DNA of 64,000 bases from assembly GCA_022578965.1 (NCBI GenBank), contig MU400514.1, positions 62,001 through 126,000 on the forward strand, given 5' to 3'. A program made the translations under genes and the position numbers. The notes under the pieces were generated by a model, which saw nothing but the letters and a program-made list of their open reading frames with translations, was not told the DNA's origin and did no database searches. Origin of the DNA: Xylaria sp. FL1777. Its lineage: Eukaryota > Ascomycota > Sordariomycetes > Xylariales > Xylariaceae. The number at the start of each line of letters is the position of its first letter. Within the stretch, counting starts at the first letter, position 1. Below, one piece after another: positions 1 to 11,046 of this stretch.

Positions 1-903
1 ATGACAACAACTTCTCTGCCTATGGAAAACCATTATTCTCAAACTCAACATGTCACGACCCGGTCATCCTTTACTCATCCTTTTTATAGCTTCTGAATTC
101 ATGCGTAGGTTTGAAGCGACTTTCACATTCCAGCTGTTTAGTAACCACACCCTCAGACCTGATTCATAATCAGTTTCACCCTGAGAGTCGGTGTTATCAG
201 ATGCCAACCGAATAGAATTAGAGGATAAGAGCGAACACTTGCGCTGATGCTCAACCCGTCAAGTATGGCTATCTATATATCGGCCCGGGCATCGGGGAGT
301 CCTGATAACTCATACAACCTCGAAGCAGTCCATATATGGACAGCCTCCGCTATTTTAAGATATGAGCGGATTAACCCGCCATCTACCGAAGAAAAAGCGG
401 CTCTTGAAAGTATTCGCTTTGACGCGCCCTACCGTGCTTCTCCCTGCATTATCAATTGGGTCTGATATGGAGACGGCCTATCAAGTCCCCATCTCGGTGC
501 AGTAAGCCCCCTCCTAACCGGAGGGCGGTGAAAATTTGAATGACAAGTCTTTCGAGCTGTCATTCGTTTTCCCTTGCCTTTGGCCCTCCAAAACAAAACC
601 TAGGTGATGGTGCAGCTAACAGTCTCTCACGGGACCAGTGCCGTGGTCGGCGGGTTTTGTGGGTAATGTGTGATCCGGCGTGGAACTGTCACGATAGTAG
701 GGTCGCGAGGACGGAGGACCCAGACATCGTGAGTTCGATATCAGATGGTGTGCGTTGGTAGAAAGAGGGGGGAAGAGATTAAGATGTGGATGACTATAAA
801 ACACTGTCTCTGTCTTTTTATCTCTCCGGGCATGCTCAGGGTTTGAACATACGTGCCGTAATTCTGTAGCGTCCAAAATTTGAAGCTTCGATTTTAGCCC
901 ATC
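1..903. other. Left-edge spacer and promoter of the sugar transporter
   Basis: No coding region could be supported here. The short open frames (247-465, 540-761) have no recognisable motif or codon pattern. The right part is the upstream region of the transporter that starts at 904. Confidence 0.5.
795..801 (+). promoter_or_regulatory. Probable TATA box of the sugar transporter
   Basis: TATAAAA lies 103 nt upstream of the ATG at 904, a plausible spacing for a fungal core promoter. This is inferred from sequence only. Confidence 0.4.
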
Positions 904-2704
904 ATGACTGTCGCTTCAAAGTATCAACTTCGTGGTGGTCCACTAGTTGCTTTAGTGACATTGATTGATGCGAGTCAGTATTTCTAAATCTATTCAATAG
1001 TATTAAATGACAGATTGCTGATATTGGGGTCCAGTGTCCGCGTGCTGGTTTGGGTATTGCCAGGTTAGTCTAAGACGATAGCGACAAGGTGCTCAACTCA
1101 TGTGTAATGTTCAGGGCGTGTTTGCCGGTGTTCTTGTGTCGCCGGACTTTTTGAACCTTTTCCCTGCCATCAATAATGGAAACATTTCTGGTGCTGTAAC
1201 AAGTAGTTTCTTTGTAAGTCCCGCATCTCCCACGTCCTTTTGCCACTACCTACCAACTGTCTGAGCAAGCCTACTAACAGGAATGTATCAATGCCAGATT
1301 GGAGCATTCGTGGGTGCCTTGGTTGCCTTCATTTTGGGTGACAAGCTTGGCCGCAAGAAGACCATTATAGCAGGCCATGTCTTGAACACGGTAGGCGCAG
1401 CACTACAGGCCTCGGCGTACAGTCTTCCGCAGCTCGTCATAGGAAGGACGTTAAATGGCATCGGAATAGGTGTCACATCGACTATGTCACCGGTTTATCT
1501 CGGAGAGTGTGTGAGACCTCATCTCCGTGGCCGTCTGCTCGTCATTGGGGCGTCTTCCAACGTATCGTCCTTCGCGCTGTCCAGCTGGATCAACTATGCA
1601 CTATCCTTCCGCAACGGTCCGCTGCAATGGCGGCTGCCATTAGCGATTCAGCTCTTTTTCCCTTTGATAATTTTCCCGCTCGCACCATTTGTGCCTGAGA
1701 GTCCAAGGTGGCTACTGCTCGTGGGCCGAGACGACGAAGGAAAGGAAGTGCTTTCGAAGCTTAACGATGAATCTGTCACTGGCGACTTGGTAACAGCCGA
1801 CTACAAATCTATCAAAGCATCTATCCTCCTCGAGAAGTTTCATCAAGTGCCTCTGTCAGATGTCCTGCGAAATCGAGACAGGACCCAGAACCTCCGCCGC
1901 CTAATCCTGTCATGCGGGACGCAATTCATGCAGCAATTCAGTGGCATCAATAGTCTGGTATGAGTATTCAAGATCTTCGTTATTCAGTTAGTGTGTTTCT
2001 TGCTGCTAATTGTCTCTGGAGGGGTTTTACCTCCCAACGTTGCTCCATGAAACCGTTGGGTTCAGCCTACAGACAAGTCGATTGCTTGCTGCGGTGAATG
2101 GAACGATTTATTTCATTACTGCGTTCTGCAGCCTAGCTGTTGTCGACCGTCTTGGAAGGCGAAAGTGAGTTTTCACACCTAGAATCTCCTTTCACCACAT
2201 ATGCTAATAACAAAAGGCTTATGCTATATGGTTCACTGGGCATGGGGGCTTGCCATCTCGTCTCGTCCTTGGCGCTGAAGGCCAGCCACGAAGACCCTTC
2301 CAGAATGAAAATAGTGAGTAGTTGAAGATTCTAAGCAAGAGATTCGGGACCTGAAATTATTTTAGTTCGGCAACGTGACAGTAGCATTCTTTGTCCTATA
2401 TCATGCCGTATTTGCGCCAACCTGGGCCGGTATCCCTTGGGGTGAGTGAAATCAAGCGCCGTTTTCCAAACCAAGTCTTTAAACTCTGAGGGCATCTACA
2501 GAGTTTCACCTCTAAGTAAACATTACTAACGATAAGTTCTGAAGTTTACGCAGCTGAAGTCAACTCGATAGGCTGGCGCACCCGCGGCGCCGGTGCAGCT
2601 ACTGCCACGAACTGGATAACAGGATTCGCAGTGGTGCAATTCACCAAAGTCGGCATCGACAATCTCCAGTGGGCGTTCTTCTTAAGTAAGTTCTCCGCTC
2701 CAAT

Positions 2705-2739
<35 letters not shown>

Positions 2740-3026
2740 AGCTCGTTGTTACAAGTCTGACATCCGACTCAATTCGTGTAGTTTTCGCGGTCCTTTGTGT
2801 GTCGTTCTTCCCCGTGGTATATTGCTTTTACCCGGAAACAGCTGGCCGAAAACTCGAAGACATGGATGAAATGTTCCTTCGCAACCCCTCGTGGTTCGTC
2901 TTCGGCAAGAAAGAAATGACGCAACCCACTAGACCTCAGGCTTTTATAGATGCAGAGCTGGCGCGAATCTCGGATAGTCAGGTCACGATTGTCGAGGTGA
3001 CGCCTAATAAACTCGAGAAAAAATAA
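904..3026 (+). CDS. MFS sugar transporter (hexose or disaccharide permease type)
   Basis: This is a twelve-helix sugar:proton symporter of the major facilitator superfamily in the plasma membrane. My model has nine exons: 904-973, 1035-1063, 1115-1213, 1298-1957, 2022-2164, 2217-2313, 2366-2441, 2545-2685 and 2782-3026. These total 1560 nt and give 519 residues with all phases closing. Family motifs are visible: GDKLGRKK after helix 2, PESPRWLL before the central loop, QQFSGINSL in helix 7, DRLGRRK, PWVYAAEV and PETAGRKLEDMDE at the end of helix 12. The variant FGYCQG replaces the usual FGYDQG near helix 1. Exons 6 and 8 follow AAG 3' splice sites, and keeping the PWVYAAE motif requires the second one. 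Intron 8 carries an (AC)15 tract. It is convergent with the GH43 gene, 267 bp apart, which suggests uptake of sugars released by that enzyme. The substrate cannot be read from sequence. Confidence 0.88.
2707..2736. repeat. (AC)15 microsatellite in intron 8 of the sugar transporter
   Basis: Thirty bases of perfect AC dinucleotide repeat lie inside the 96-nt last intron (2686-2781). The run sits between donor and branch region and is a likely length polymorphism. Confidence 0.95.
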
Positions 3027-3293
3027 CTTCATCGGTGAAACCACTTTTACAATATTGGAATATGCAATCTCGGCCGAATATACGGAAATTGGGTATGGTT
3101 GATAGAGTACTGGGTATAGATATGGGATCCAGAGCTAGACTTCATAGAGGATAGAAGGACGCTAGGATAATGATAGTAAACGGCGTTAGAATGCAGGAAG
3201 GAAAAGTATAAGCGGTCTCTTGGTTTTCTCTTATACGAAATGTGGTCATGCACCCGGCATCTAGTCAGCGCTTCTACCCCAATCACACCAGTA

Positions 3294-5051
3294 CTACGAC
3301 CGAACACTCTCCGTGGCCGATATATACTGCGCCTCGCCAGTATATCTCCAACGGCTGAAGTAGGCATTCCCGCCCTCCGGACAAGTAAATCCCGATCCAG
3401 CCCCATTGCACGTGGCATAGGCGCCGACGAGACTGCCAACAAAGGAGCCATTCCCACCACTCACAAGTCCTGCAGAAGCCGTACCGATAACCAACTCAGC
3501 TTTCGGGTTCCCCGCAGACATGGCCGCAAGACTATAATGCGTCGAATTCAAAGTCTGGATCAGCAGTCTAATCTTCCCATCGGCCCAAGCCGCCGGCACG
3601 GGCACGATCCTCGGCGCGGGCGGAACCCCCGTGCCCTCGGCCCGGAACCGGAAAGCCAGCTGAGATTTCCCAGAATCTCTACCCGACGGCGACTTCGGCG
3701 GCGCGAGGAGAACCACGCCGAGATCGATGTGGTTGACCTGCGTCAGGAAGACCGCGACGCCCGCTTCCTGGCCCACGGACGTCGGGGAGAACGACAGGTC
3801 GACGCTGAAGGAGAAGAGGGTATGCGTCTGTCGACGCCCGACGAAAGACAGCCCGTCTTGCCCCGTCAATTCAGGGGTTTGCTGGGAGAAGGGCGTGCCC
3901 GTGAGATTATTCCGGCTGGGGATGATCTGAAGACCCCTCTCGGTAGTTGAGAAGGCGCCTTGGCGAGGCACGCGCCAGTAGACTAGGTTCCGCGGGATCT
4001 CCGACCCCCTCCTGAAGTCGTAGACATCGTTGTCGGAATTGAAGGGGCCGTCACCGGGTAGGTTTCTATTCGGCGGCGGTAGGGCCCAGCCGCTCATCTT
4101 GCCTCTGACGGGCTGCAGGACCGGCCATTCGCCTTCGTCCCACGTCACGGGAAACAGGACGGTCTCGCGGCCCATTGGGTAGATCTCCCATTCTGGCCCG
4201 GAACGCGTTGCTAGACACATCCCCCACCAGTTGCCAGCTGCGTCTTGGAATAGGTCGCCGTGGCCTACTGTCTGGAAGTACTCGTCTGTGCCGCGGTTCG
4301 TTAGGATCGGGTTGTTCGCGTATGCTTCGTACGGGCCCTTCAGAGCGCGCGACCGCGCGATCGTGATGGAGTGATTCGTCTCCGTGCCTCCTTCAGCGAT
4401 CATGAGGTAGTAATACCCATCTTTCCTGTACAGGTGCGGGCCCTCCGGCCACACGCCGCCCGTCCCGTTCCAGAGGCTGACCGGCGGTTGGCTGAGCTCG
4501 CCTGTCGCGAGGTTGATCTCCTGCAGGATTACGCTCTGCGTTGCCACATAGGCCTTGCCGTCGTCGTCCCAGAAAAGGTCTGGGTCTATGGAGTTCGATT
4601 GAAACGTCACCGGGTCAGACCAAGCGTGTTCGTCGAACGGATCCGACGACTTGAATACTACGCCAAGATTGCTGGAGCCTACCCCGAGGTACTCGCAGAT
4701 GACGTAGAACAGCCCGTCGTGATGCCGCAGCGTCGCAGCGTACATGCCTACCTGCTGCCCTGTTGAGTTCGCGCTGGCGCCCGGGAGTTGGCTTTCGCGG
4801 CTCCAGGCGTGGCTGATCAGTTTCCAATTGAGTAGGTCTTTGGAGGCGTAGATTGGTAGTCCAGGGAAGGAAATGAAGGTCGACGTCACGCAGTAGAACG
4901 TCCCGTCGACTTGCGTGCATGATGGATCCGAGTGCCAGCCTGGTAGTACCGGGTTATAATAGGACGAGTTACCCGCACTATCTAAAGCCGAAGCTACGGG
5001 CCAAATGGCCGCGAGCAATTTAGCCTTTGAGATTAGACTTGATAGTCTCAT
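3294..5051 (-). CDS. Secreted GH43 family glycosidase (beta-xylosidase / arabinofuranosidase type)
   Basis: This intronless gene encodes 585 residues and probably cleaves terminal xylose or arabinose from plant hemicellulose outside the cell. I start at the ATG at 5051, which gives a signal peptide of about 22 residues (MRLSSLISKA, hydrophobic core, cleavage near SALDS). The open frame extends upstream only through a GTG. The five-bladed propeller domain covers about residues 30-330. The three GH43 acidic residues are visible: Asp42 in WHSDPS, Asp156 in SIDPDLF and Glu203 in WPEGPH. The C-terminal 220 residues look like the concanavalin-like (DUF1349-type) beta-sandwich common in fungal GH43 enzymes. 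Several NxS/T sites fit secretion. It is tail to tail with the sugar transporter. Exact substrate is unresolved because GH43 subfamilies overlap. Confidence 0.9.
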   Translation of the reverse strand: MRLSSLISKAKLLAAIWPVASALDSAGNSSYYNPVLPGWHSDPSCTQVDGTFYCVTSTFISFPGLPIYASKDLLNWKLISHAWSRESQLPGASANSTGQQVGMYAATLRHHDGLFYVICEYLGVGSSNLGVVFKSSDPFDEHAWSDPVTFQSNSIDPDLFWDDDGKAYVATQSVILQEINLATGELSQPPVSLWNGTGGVWPEGPHLYRKDGYYYLMIAEGGTETNHSITIARSRALKGPYEAYANNPILTNRGTDEYFQTVGHGDLFQDAAGNWWGMCLATRSGPEWEIYPMGRETVLFPVTWDEGEWPVLQPVRGKMSGWALPPPNRNLPGDGPFNSDNDVYDFRRGSEIPRNLVYWRVPRQGAFSTTERGLQIIPSRNNLTGTPFSQQTPELTGQDGLSFVGRRQTHTLFSFSVDLSFSPTSVGQEAGVAVFLTQVNHIDLGVVLLAPPKSPSGRDSGKSQLAFRFRAEGTGVPPAPRIVPVPAAWADGKIRLLIQTLNSTHYSLAAMSAGNPKAELVIGTASAGLVSGGNGSFVGSLVGAYATCNGAGSGFTCPEGGNAYFSRWRYTGEAQYISATESVRS

Positions 5052-5124
5052 GGCGAAAACGAGTGAGAGGGGGCCTGACACTTCAGTCGTGCGAGGTCGC
5101 GGTGGTGGTCGGTGTCGCGATCCA

Positions 5125-5131
5125 TTTTATA
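5125..5131 (-). promoter_or_regulatory. Probable TATA box of the GH43 gene
   Basis: TATAAAA on the minus strand, 74 nt upstream of the ATG at 5051. The position supports that ATG as the start. Confidence 0.45.
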
Positions 5132-7758
5132 CCTCTTGTTCCGCGTATTCGCGTATTAACGTGCTTTCTTACTCCGCATGGGAATATCTCCGGCCGCGGG
5201 AGATCCATTCAGATATTCGGATCTTCCGTCCCATGCGGCGAGCGTATTTAACCGGCAAGTCGGCCCATACTCCTATGTCTGTCTGGGTTCTCCGCACTTT
5301 GAATGGGGAGGTGGGTATCTATTTCCATGATCCAGGATGGCGGTATGCGTAGACGGCATGCATAGTATCATGTTAGCGAGCGAAGCACTCGTGTAATCCA
5401 TTGATGGCCATGAATATCTCGCATCTCACTAATCTCTTGGAAAGGGGTGATCTACTCCCGAAGGGGTCAATAATGACCACCTTCAAAAGATCCTTTAACA
5501 AGGAGTCCTTGAAGATAGTCATTTTATCAATTGCTCAATCATTGCGCTTGTATTGAAATCCAATATTGCCTATGCGTGGATGAGTTTACACCTAGTTTAG
5601 CTAGAAGTCTAACCTCCTGTTCATATGTACATCTACATAAATAACACTCTAGAGATACCCTCAGTACAGTAAGTCTCCCCAAATATTTCATAGCACATAA
5701 GCACTAATCCATACTTATCATTCGAAAGGTTGCATAATCTCATTAGGACAATAGGACTTGTCGGTATACGGAATATACGGACGGAAGTAAGCGATAAGTT
5801 AATAATTCCGAAGATGGCCAAGATCTCGACATCGATCATCATTATTGATTGCAGATTGGTTGTGCGTTCACACGCTAGGATAGCTGGAACACGAAGGAGA
5901 AGAAGGAAATTATCGAATTCAGTGAGCAGACTCTACAGATATGAAAACCATCTGGATTCCCAACATCGCTAATCGATGGCGAAGGTCCCTTATGGCTATG
6001 AGGAGTAACTCGTAATGCAGAGCGATTGAAATATTAGCATACGGCGTAACGTCATGGTCTAAATATCCAGAGTCAACATCTTCACGCATTTCACTTCCGT
6101 CTCAATGCTCAACATTGCTATACATGGGCAGTCTCCATGCAAGACTACCCTGGTAGAGATGACGGCTTGTCAATGACGATAAGGCCTTGCACTTTCCTGG
6201 CGGAATTACAATACATGGTGACAGGAACCAAATTACGACGAATAATTCGATCCTGTTTCACGATCTTGTCATCCAGTTCTGCCTTAGATGATCGGGAAGA
6301 GATGATTCTCTCGTGGCGCATTCGGACGTAAGGATGCCTGTATACCTATCGGTATGGCTGAGATGATGGCGCCGCTCTACGATATTACTGGTCTATCGTC
6401 GCACTTAATCCGAGACAATTAAGCCGCTGATGAAAAAGGCTGTATGAACTCCTAGTTTTATTTGTAGACTCCAGCAGAGTGTCTATGAATGTAAGGTTCG
6501 GGATCAAGATCCTGAATATATGAGTATGTCAATCAAGTGGATGATGATGCATTTCTAGCGTTCGTTTCAGTCGAAACCAAAGGGTAAAGGAAGTAAAGGT
6601 GACATACCCTGATCGATATCTACAGTAGCTGGAAATATCTAAGTGTGTTGGAATGAGATGAAGAGAATAGTGAGGGCATTTTTGGAAGCTCGGCGCGAAA
6701 AGACGGAAAGGAAGAAGAGAGTTATATAATATGATTAAGTGTAGTTTTGAACAACAAGTGGCGGAACACTGAATTACCTATATATAGACTTCTACATGTT
6801 AATAAAGACGAAAAATTGACAAGCTTAACGAAGCATCGGCGAGAGAAATTCATGAATCGCTTTCTACTAGCTCAAACGAAGGACCCCAAGAAGTGAAGCA
6901 ACGTCATACTGGTAAGCCCCTCCAATTGAGACCTGGCCAATATAATCGTAACTGCATGCATTCACAATATGCCGATCTCCTAAGCTAACACTTTATCTGA
7001 GGACGAGGCCCCCAAACTTCAGCTATCTAATACCAGTTGAAAAGCAATCGAAGCAATAAAGTTACATATTTCCATTGGTCTTAGATAATGCACCCGGGGC
7101 CCGTCAACCTATAACACGGCGCCGGGCCCGCAAGCTGACCACATTGATTGCCCAAAGGGAAAAGGCCGGACTCCACGTCAACTATCGGCGTGGCGCTTGG
7201 CATATGCACAGCCTGACCTCGTAGACCTAGTAGACTCCCTCCTCTTCCTGATTTTGGAGTCAGTTATGTCCTATTCCCCTGACTCTGGCCGTCAGATTTT
7301 GGTTACCTCGTTGATTATCGTATTAGGTACCGGTACCATAATGATGTATACTATTCTAGATACGACTGGAGCAGCCTAAGTAAGTTATAAATCGCTATAT
7401 AGTTGGTAAAATAGTGGTCCGACGATCTGGAAATTATGACTGTTTTTGCAATGTAATGAATATTCTTTAATCCACCCTTATCTCTTTTTCTAAGTCCTGC
7501 ATATCATGCATCGAGTTAGTAGGGTACGATGTGGAGTTCGATGCTCAAAATATAAGGACAAGGATCTGCAGTTGGTGAAGAACTGTTAGATTCCGAAAGG
7601 CATGCCCTTACCTAGCTGAACCGAGTTAAATATATGCCTGGGACTAATCTAGCAGCTCTCAAACGCTTGTGTGGGAGGCATGAACCTACCCTAGAAAGAT
7701 CCAATACCTGGGAATAGTACGAATGGTTCTTCAATCTCCATAGAGACCAATAAACGAC
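5132..7758. other. 2.6-kb intergenic region between GH43 and MATE genes
   Basis: Shared upstream region of two divergently transcribed genes. The part from 5360 to 7060 is AT-rich and holds only short random open frames. No gene, tRNA or transposon motif was recognised. A GC-rich island around 7090-7140 (GGCGCCGGGCCCG) is the only local compositional break. Confidence 0.5.
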
Positions 7759-9261
7759 ATGACAGAGACATCTTCCTCCCCAAATTTGCCATCGTCGACC
7801 CGGCCCTCAACCCCAACTACTGAGTCGACAGCGTTACTACCAAAACCAACAAGTGGACACGGGGATGAAATTAAACCCAGATATCGAGAATGGCTCGAAG
7901 AAATTTGGATACTGACGAAAGCAGCGATACCTGTGATATTGGCGTACGCCCTTCAGTGTAGCCTTCAAGCCGCATCTGTACTAATTGTCGGACGACTCTC
8001 GCCGGAAGCTCTGGCTACAGCCGCTTTCTCGTATATGTTCGCTACTGCTACCGCGTGGTTAGTTGCACTAGGTGGTACGACGGCACTTGATACTCTTGCA
8101 TCTAGTAGTTTTACCGGATCGCAAGATCGACACGACCTAGGAATTCTTCTGCAACGAGGACTTTTCGTATTTACCATTCTGTACGGCATTATCGCCGTAA
8201 TATGGAGCGTGTCAGAACCATTGTTCCGAGCGCTCGGCCAGGAAGAGTTCATCTGCGTCCAGAGTTCCAAGTTCCTCCAAGCGCTCATCCCAGGCGGCCT
8301 CGGGTATGTTTGGTTCGAGGCGATGAAAAAGTATCTTCAGGCACAAGAGATTTATGAGCCGGGAACTTACGTTCTCCTCATCACCTCCCCACTCAACATA
8401 TTTCTGAACTGGCTACTCGTCCACAGACTGGAGATTGGGCTTTACGGAGCACCAATTGCTACTGGTATTAGTTACTGGGCGTCCTTCCTCCTTCTCGTTG
8501 CCTATGCGGCGTTCATCCGTGGCCATGAGTGTTGGGGCGGACTTAACCTGAAACTCGCCGTCTCTCATCTTTGGCCATTCACGCGCTTAGCGCTGCTGGG
8601 CGTTGTTCAAGTCGGTACTGAATGGTGGGCTTTTGAGATTGTGGCCCTGGCGGCTGGACGGCTAGGCATGATTCCACTGGCCGCACAATCGGTCATCATG
8701 ACTATGGACCAGATCATCAATACAATCCCCTTCGGGTTGGGTGTCGCCGCCTCATCCCGGATCGGCAACCTTCTGGGCGCACAAAGACCGCGGGACGCGG
8801 CTCACGCGGCCCACTGTGCTGCGGTGCTCTCGATACTGAACGGGACCATCATCCTAGGTATCCTCATGAGTACAAGGAACGTGTTCGGCAAGATGTTCAA
8901 CGATGATGAGCGCGTTGTCAAACTAGTAGGAGAGGTAATGCCGTTTGTGGCACTGTTCCAGATCGCAGACGGCCTGAATGGGAGCTGCGGCGGCGCATTG
9001 AGAGGAATGGGGAAGCAATGGGTTGGGGCTCTTGTCAACCTCGTCAGCTACTACGGCGGTGCATTGCCGACAGGCATATATCTCGCTTTTCACGGCTGGG
9101 GACTGGGGGGACTCTGGCTCGGTAACTGCGTGGCCCTGTACATCGTGGGAGGTCTTGAATGGGGCATCGTGGGTTTGACTAAGTGGGATAAAGAAGCTAC
9201 AAAGGCCATAGAACGGCTCCAGGCAGGAGGGATTGGCACACAGGTGGACAGTCCATTATGA
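7759..9261 (+). CDS. MATE family multidrug/metabolite exporter
   Basis: This intronless gene encodes 500 residues, the usual length for fungal MATE transporters that extrude organic cations or metabolites in exchange for protons or sodium. A hydrophilic N-terminus of about 55 residues precedes two six-helix halves. The first half contains QCSLQAASVLIVGRLSPEALA and ALGGTTALDTLASSSFTGS. The second contains AAQSVIMTMDQIINTIPFGLGVAASSRIGN, corresponding to the conserved MatE segments, and GLNGSCGGALRGMGKQ. The start is the first ATG of the frame. The nearest neighbour downstream is an unrelated MARVEL gene. Substrate is unknown; it lies far from the PKS, so a role in that pathway has no support from position. 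Confidence 0.92.
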   Translation: MTETSSSPNLPSSTRPSTPTTESTALLPKPTSGHGDEIKPRYREWLEEIWILTKAAIPVILAYALQCSLQAASVLIVGRLSPEALATAAFSYMFATATAWLVALGGTTALDTLASSSFTGSQDRHDLGILLQRGLFVFTILYGIIAVIWSVSEPLFRALGQEEFICVQSSKFLQALIPGGLGYVWFEAMKKYLQAQEIYEPGTYVLLITSPLNIFLNWLLVHRLEIGLYGAPIATGISYWASFLLLVAYAAFIRGHECWGGLNLKLAVSHLWPFTRLALLGVVQVGTEWWAFEIVALAAGRLGMIPLAAQSVIMTMDQIINTIPFGLGVAASSRIGNLLGAQRPRDAAHAAHCAAVLSILNGTIILGILMSTRNVFGKMFNDDERVVKLVGEVMPFVALFQIADGLNGSCGGALRGMGKQWVGALVNLVSYYGGALPTGIYLAFHGWGLGGLWLGNCVALYIVGGLEWGIVGLTKWDKEATKAIERLQAGGIGTQVDSPL

Positions 9262-10474
9262 GCCGGGGGATGTTAGAAACAGACCGGTCAAGTTTCACAT
9301 GGTAAAACAAAAATATACATGCAGATGAACGAATGGCTAGCAACACTCTTGGTGAGAGGGGAATCGAGATTGGCGCGCGGCTCGGAGAATTGGTGTGTTG
9401 GACGGATGGATACGGTAGGTACCTACTACCCAACACAGACTGCGTAGTGTGAGATCTGGTTGCTAGGGTAAAAATATGGGCACCAAAGCAGCCAATTATA
9501 GAGAAGATCGTTGCTATGGCACGCATGAAGCACTGGCGGATAGCGGGAGGCCCACACAGCCGTGGCATGGATCTTAGATGGGGGGTCCGAATGGGAGTTG
9601 TAGAATGTACTTGACTTGTATCCTTCTCTTCCTTGAAGGTGAACTGCGATTCGCACCTAATACTCAGCTTGTATACAGGCAAGATGGGAGATTGTATAAG
9701 TGTATAAACGAAGATATCTATAGTAAACGAGTCAAAAGAAAGCATGGCATCAATCTTGATAGAAATACCATATATTTAATTTTCAGATAGGTATGTGAAG
9801 TCCCTACCCGTGTAGTAGTGCCCCGTATAGTGTACTCTCGGCCCTTTCACCCAAAACTGGCCTATGACCTCATGTAGCCCGGTAGGGACCTGCCAGAGGG
9901 AAACTTAGACTCGAGGCCCGAAGGATCCTGACCGGACTCGATGAGAAAGCTCATTTCATCCTTCGTCTCTCATCTACCGGTACACTACTTCACTTCGTAT
10001 TTCCCACAATCCATTAATCCAACGAAAAACTTACTGTTCCTTGTCTCCATCGCATTGTCACCATAGACAATACTTCTAATAGCTAACCCGCCTACGTATT
10101 CGCATCGTTGCATCAACTTGCGTCGAGTCCTGGTTCACTCTCTCCAGCTCGCCTCTCGACCCTTGTTCCCGTGCCACCACCGTTATTCATAACACCAATA
10201 ATAATCAACAAAAGGAATCTGTCATAGCAACCGCTCAACTGCCCATTATCCTCGACTACTCCGGTCGCTATCGATCCATCGGCTCTTGGCCAATATCCCT
10301 CCTTCCTATTGCCACAGCCGAGATTACCTACATATACACTGAAGGCTATTTTATCCTTCTACCAACCCGACTTCGTCCTGTTCTACGCTTCCCGACGGAG
10401 AAGACAAAAAACCTAGACGACCGAAGACCGAAAACTGAAACAGCGAATACCTCTATCTGTCGAACTCCTTCACC
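9262..10474. other. Spacer and pyrimidine-rich leader of the MARVEL gene
   Basis: The first 500 bases hold no supported gene. From about 9990 to 10470 the plus strand becomes C/T-rich (for example around 10130-10200 and 10300-10400), typical of promoters and 5' UTRs of fungal genes, ending at CACC just before the ATG at 10475. Confidence 0.55.
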
Positions 10475-11046
10475 ATGAGGAGCATGATCAATTCAATCCT
10501 GCGTATAGTGCAGTTTCTCCTCCTCCTTATCGCAACCGCCCTTCTGGGTAATGTCCGCGCAAGCACCAAGGACGCAGCAGCATCCGCTACTGCCGCCATC
10601 AACTTCGCCATTTTCGTGGCCGCCATAGCGTGGATTACCGTCATCTACAATCTTCTCGCGCATGTCGTCTCCGCTGTGGCCATACCCATTATCGCGTTCT
10701 CTTTAGATAGTCTCACTACACTCTTCTCCTTTATCAGCGCAATAGTTCTGTCCGCAAAGCTGACCACCGCCAATTGCGCCAACTGGGTGAGTGTAGAGCA
10801 TTCCCAGCCCTTGCACTTGATCTGTCGCTAACAAGTATTGCGTACCTATAGGGCTCTAGACCGACCGACTGGATCGCCTTTGGTTCTAGCGACACAGAGA
10901 AGCGATGTCGCGAAATTCAGGCCGGCCTCGTCTTTATGTGGTTCCTGTTCGCGACGTTCGCTGTCACTCTGGTCCTTACATTTAAGGAATACCGACGGGG
11001 CGGTGGGTCTGTCTATGGCCCAAGCATGTCGCAGATCGGCGTGTAG
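10475..11046 (+). CDS. MARVEL-domain integral membrane protein
   Basis: Two exons (10475-10786 and 10852-11046) join in phase 0 and give 168 residues. The intron (65 nt) has GTGAGT, a GCTAACA branch site and a CTATAG acceptor. Four hydrophobic segments are visible: IVQFLLLLIATALLG, AINFAIFVAAIAWITVIYNLL, VAIPIIAFSLDSLTTLFSFISAIVLS and GLVFMWFLFATFAVTLVLTF. A cysteine near the third loop (NCANW) and one in the next exon (EKRCREIQAG) match the fungal MARVEL family. These proteins sit in the plasma membrane, often at eisosomes or other membrane microdomains (yeast Nce102/Fhn1 are distant relatives). The C-terminus is short (GGGSVYGPSMSQIGV). The role here is inferred from the fold only. Confidence 0.85.

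Noticed and set aside
5051..5081. GH43 start at 5081
   Set aside because: That codon is GTG. The ATG at 5051 begins a proper signal peptide and has a TATA box 74 nt upstream.
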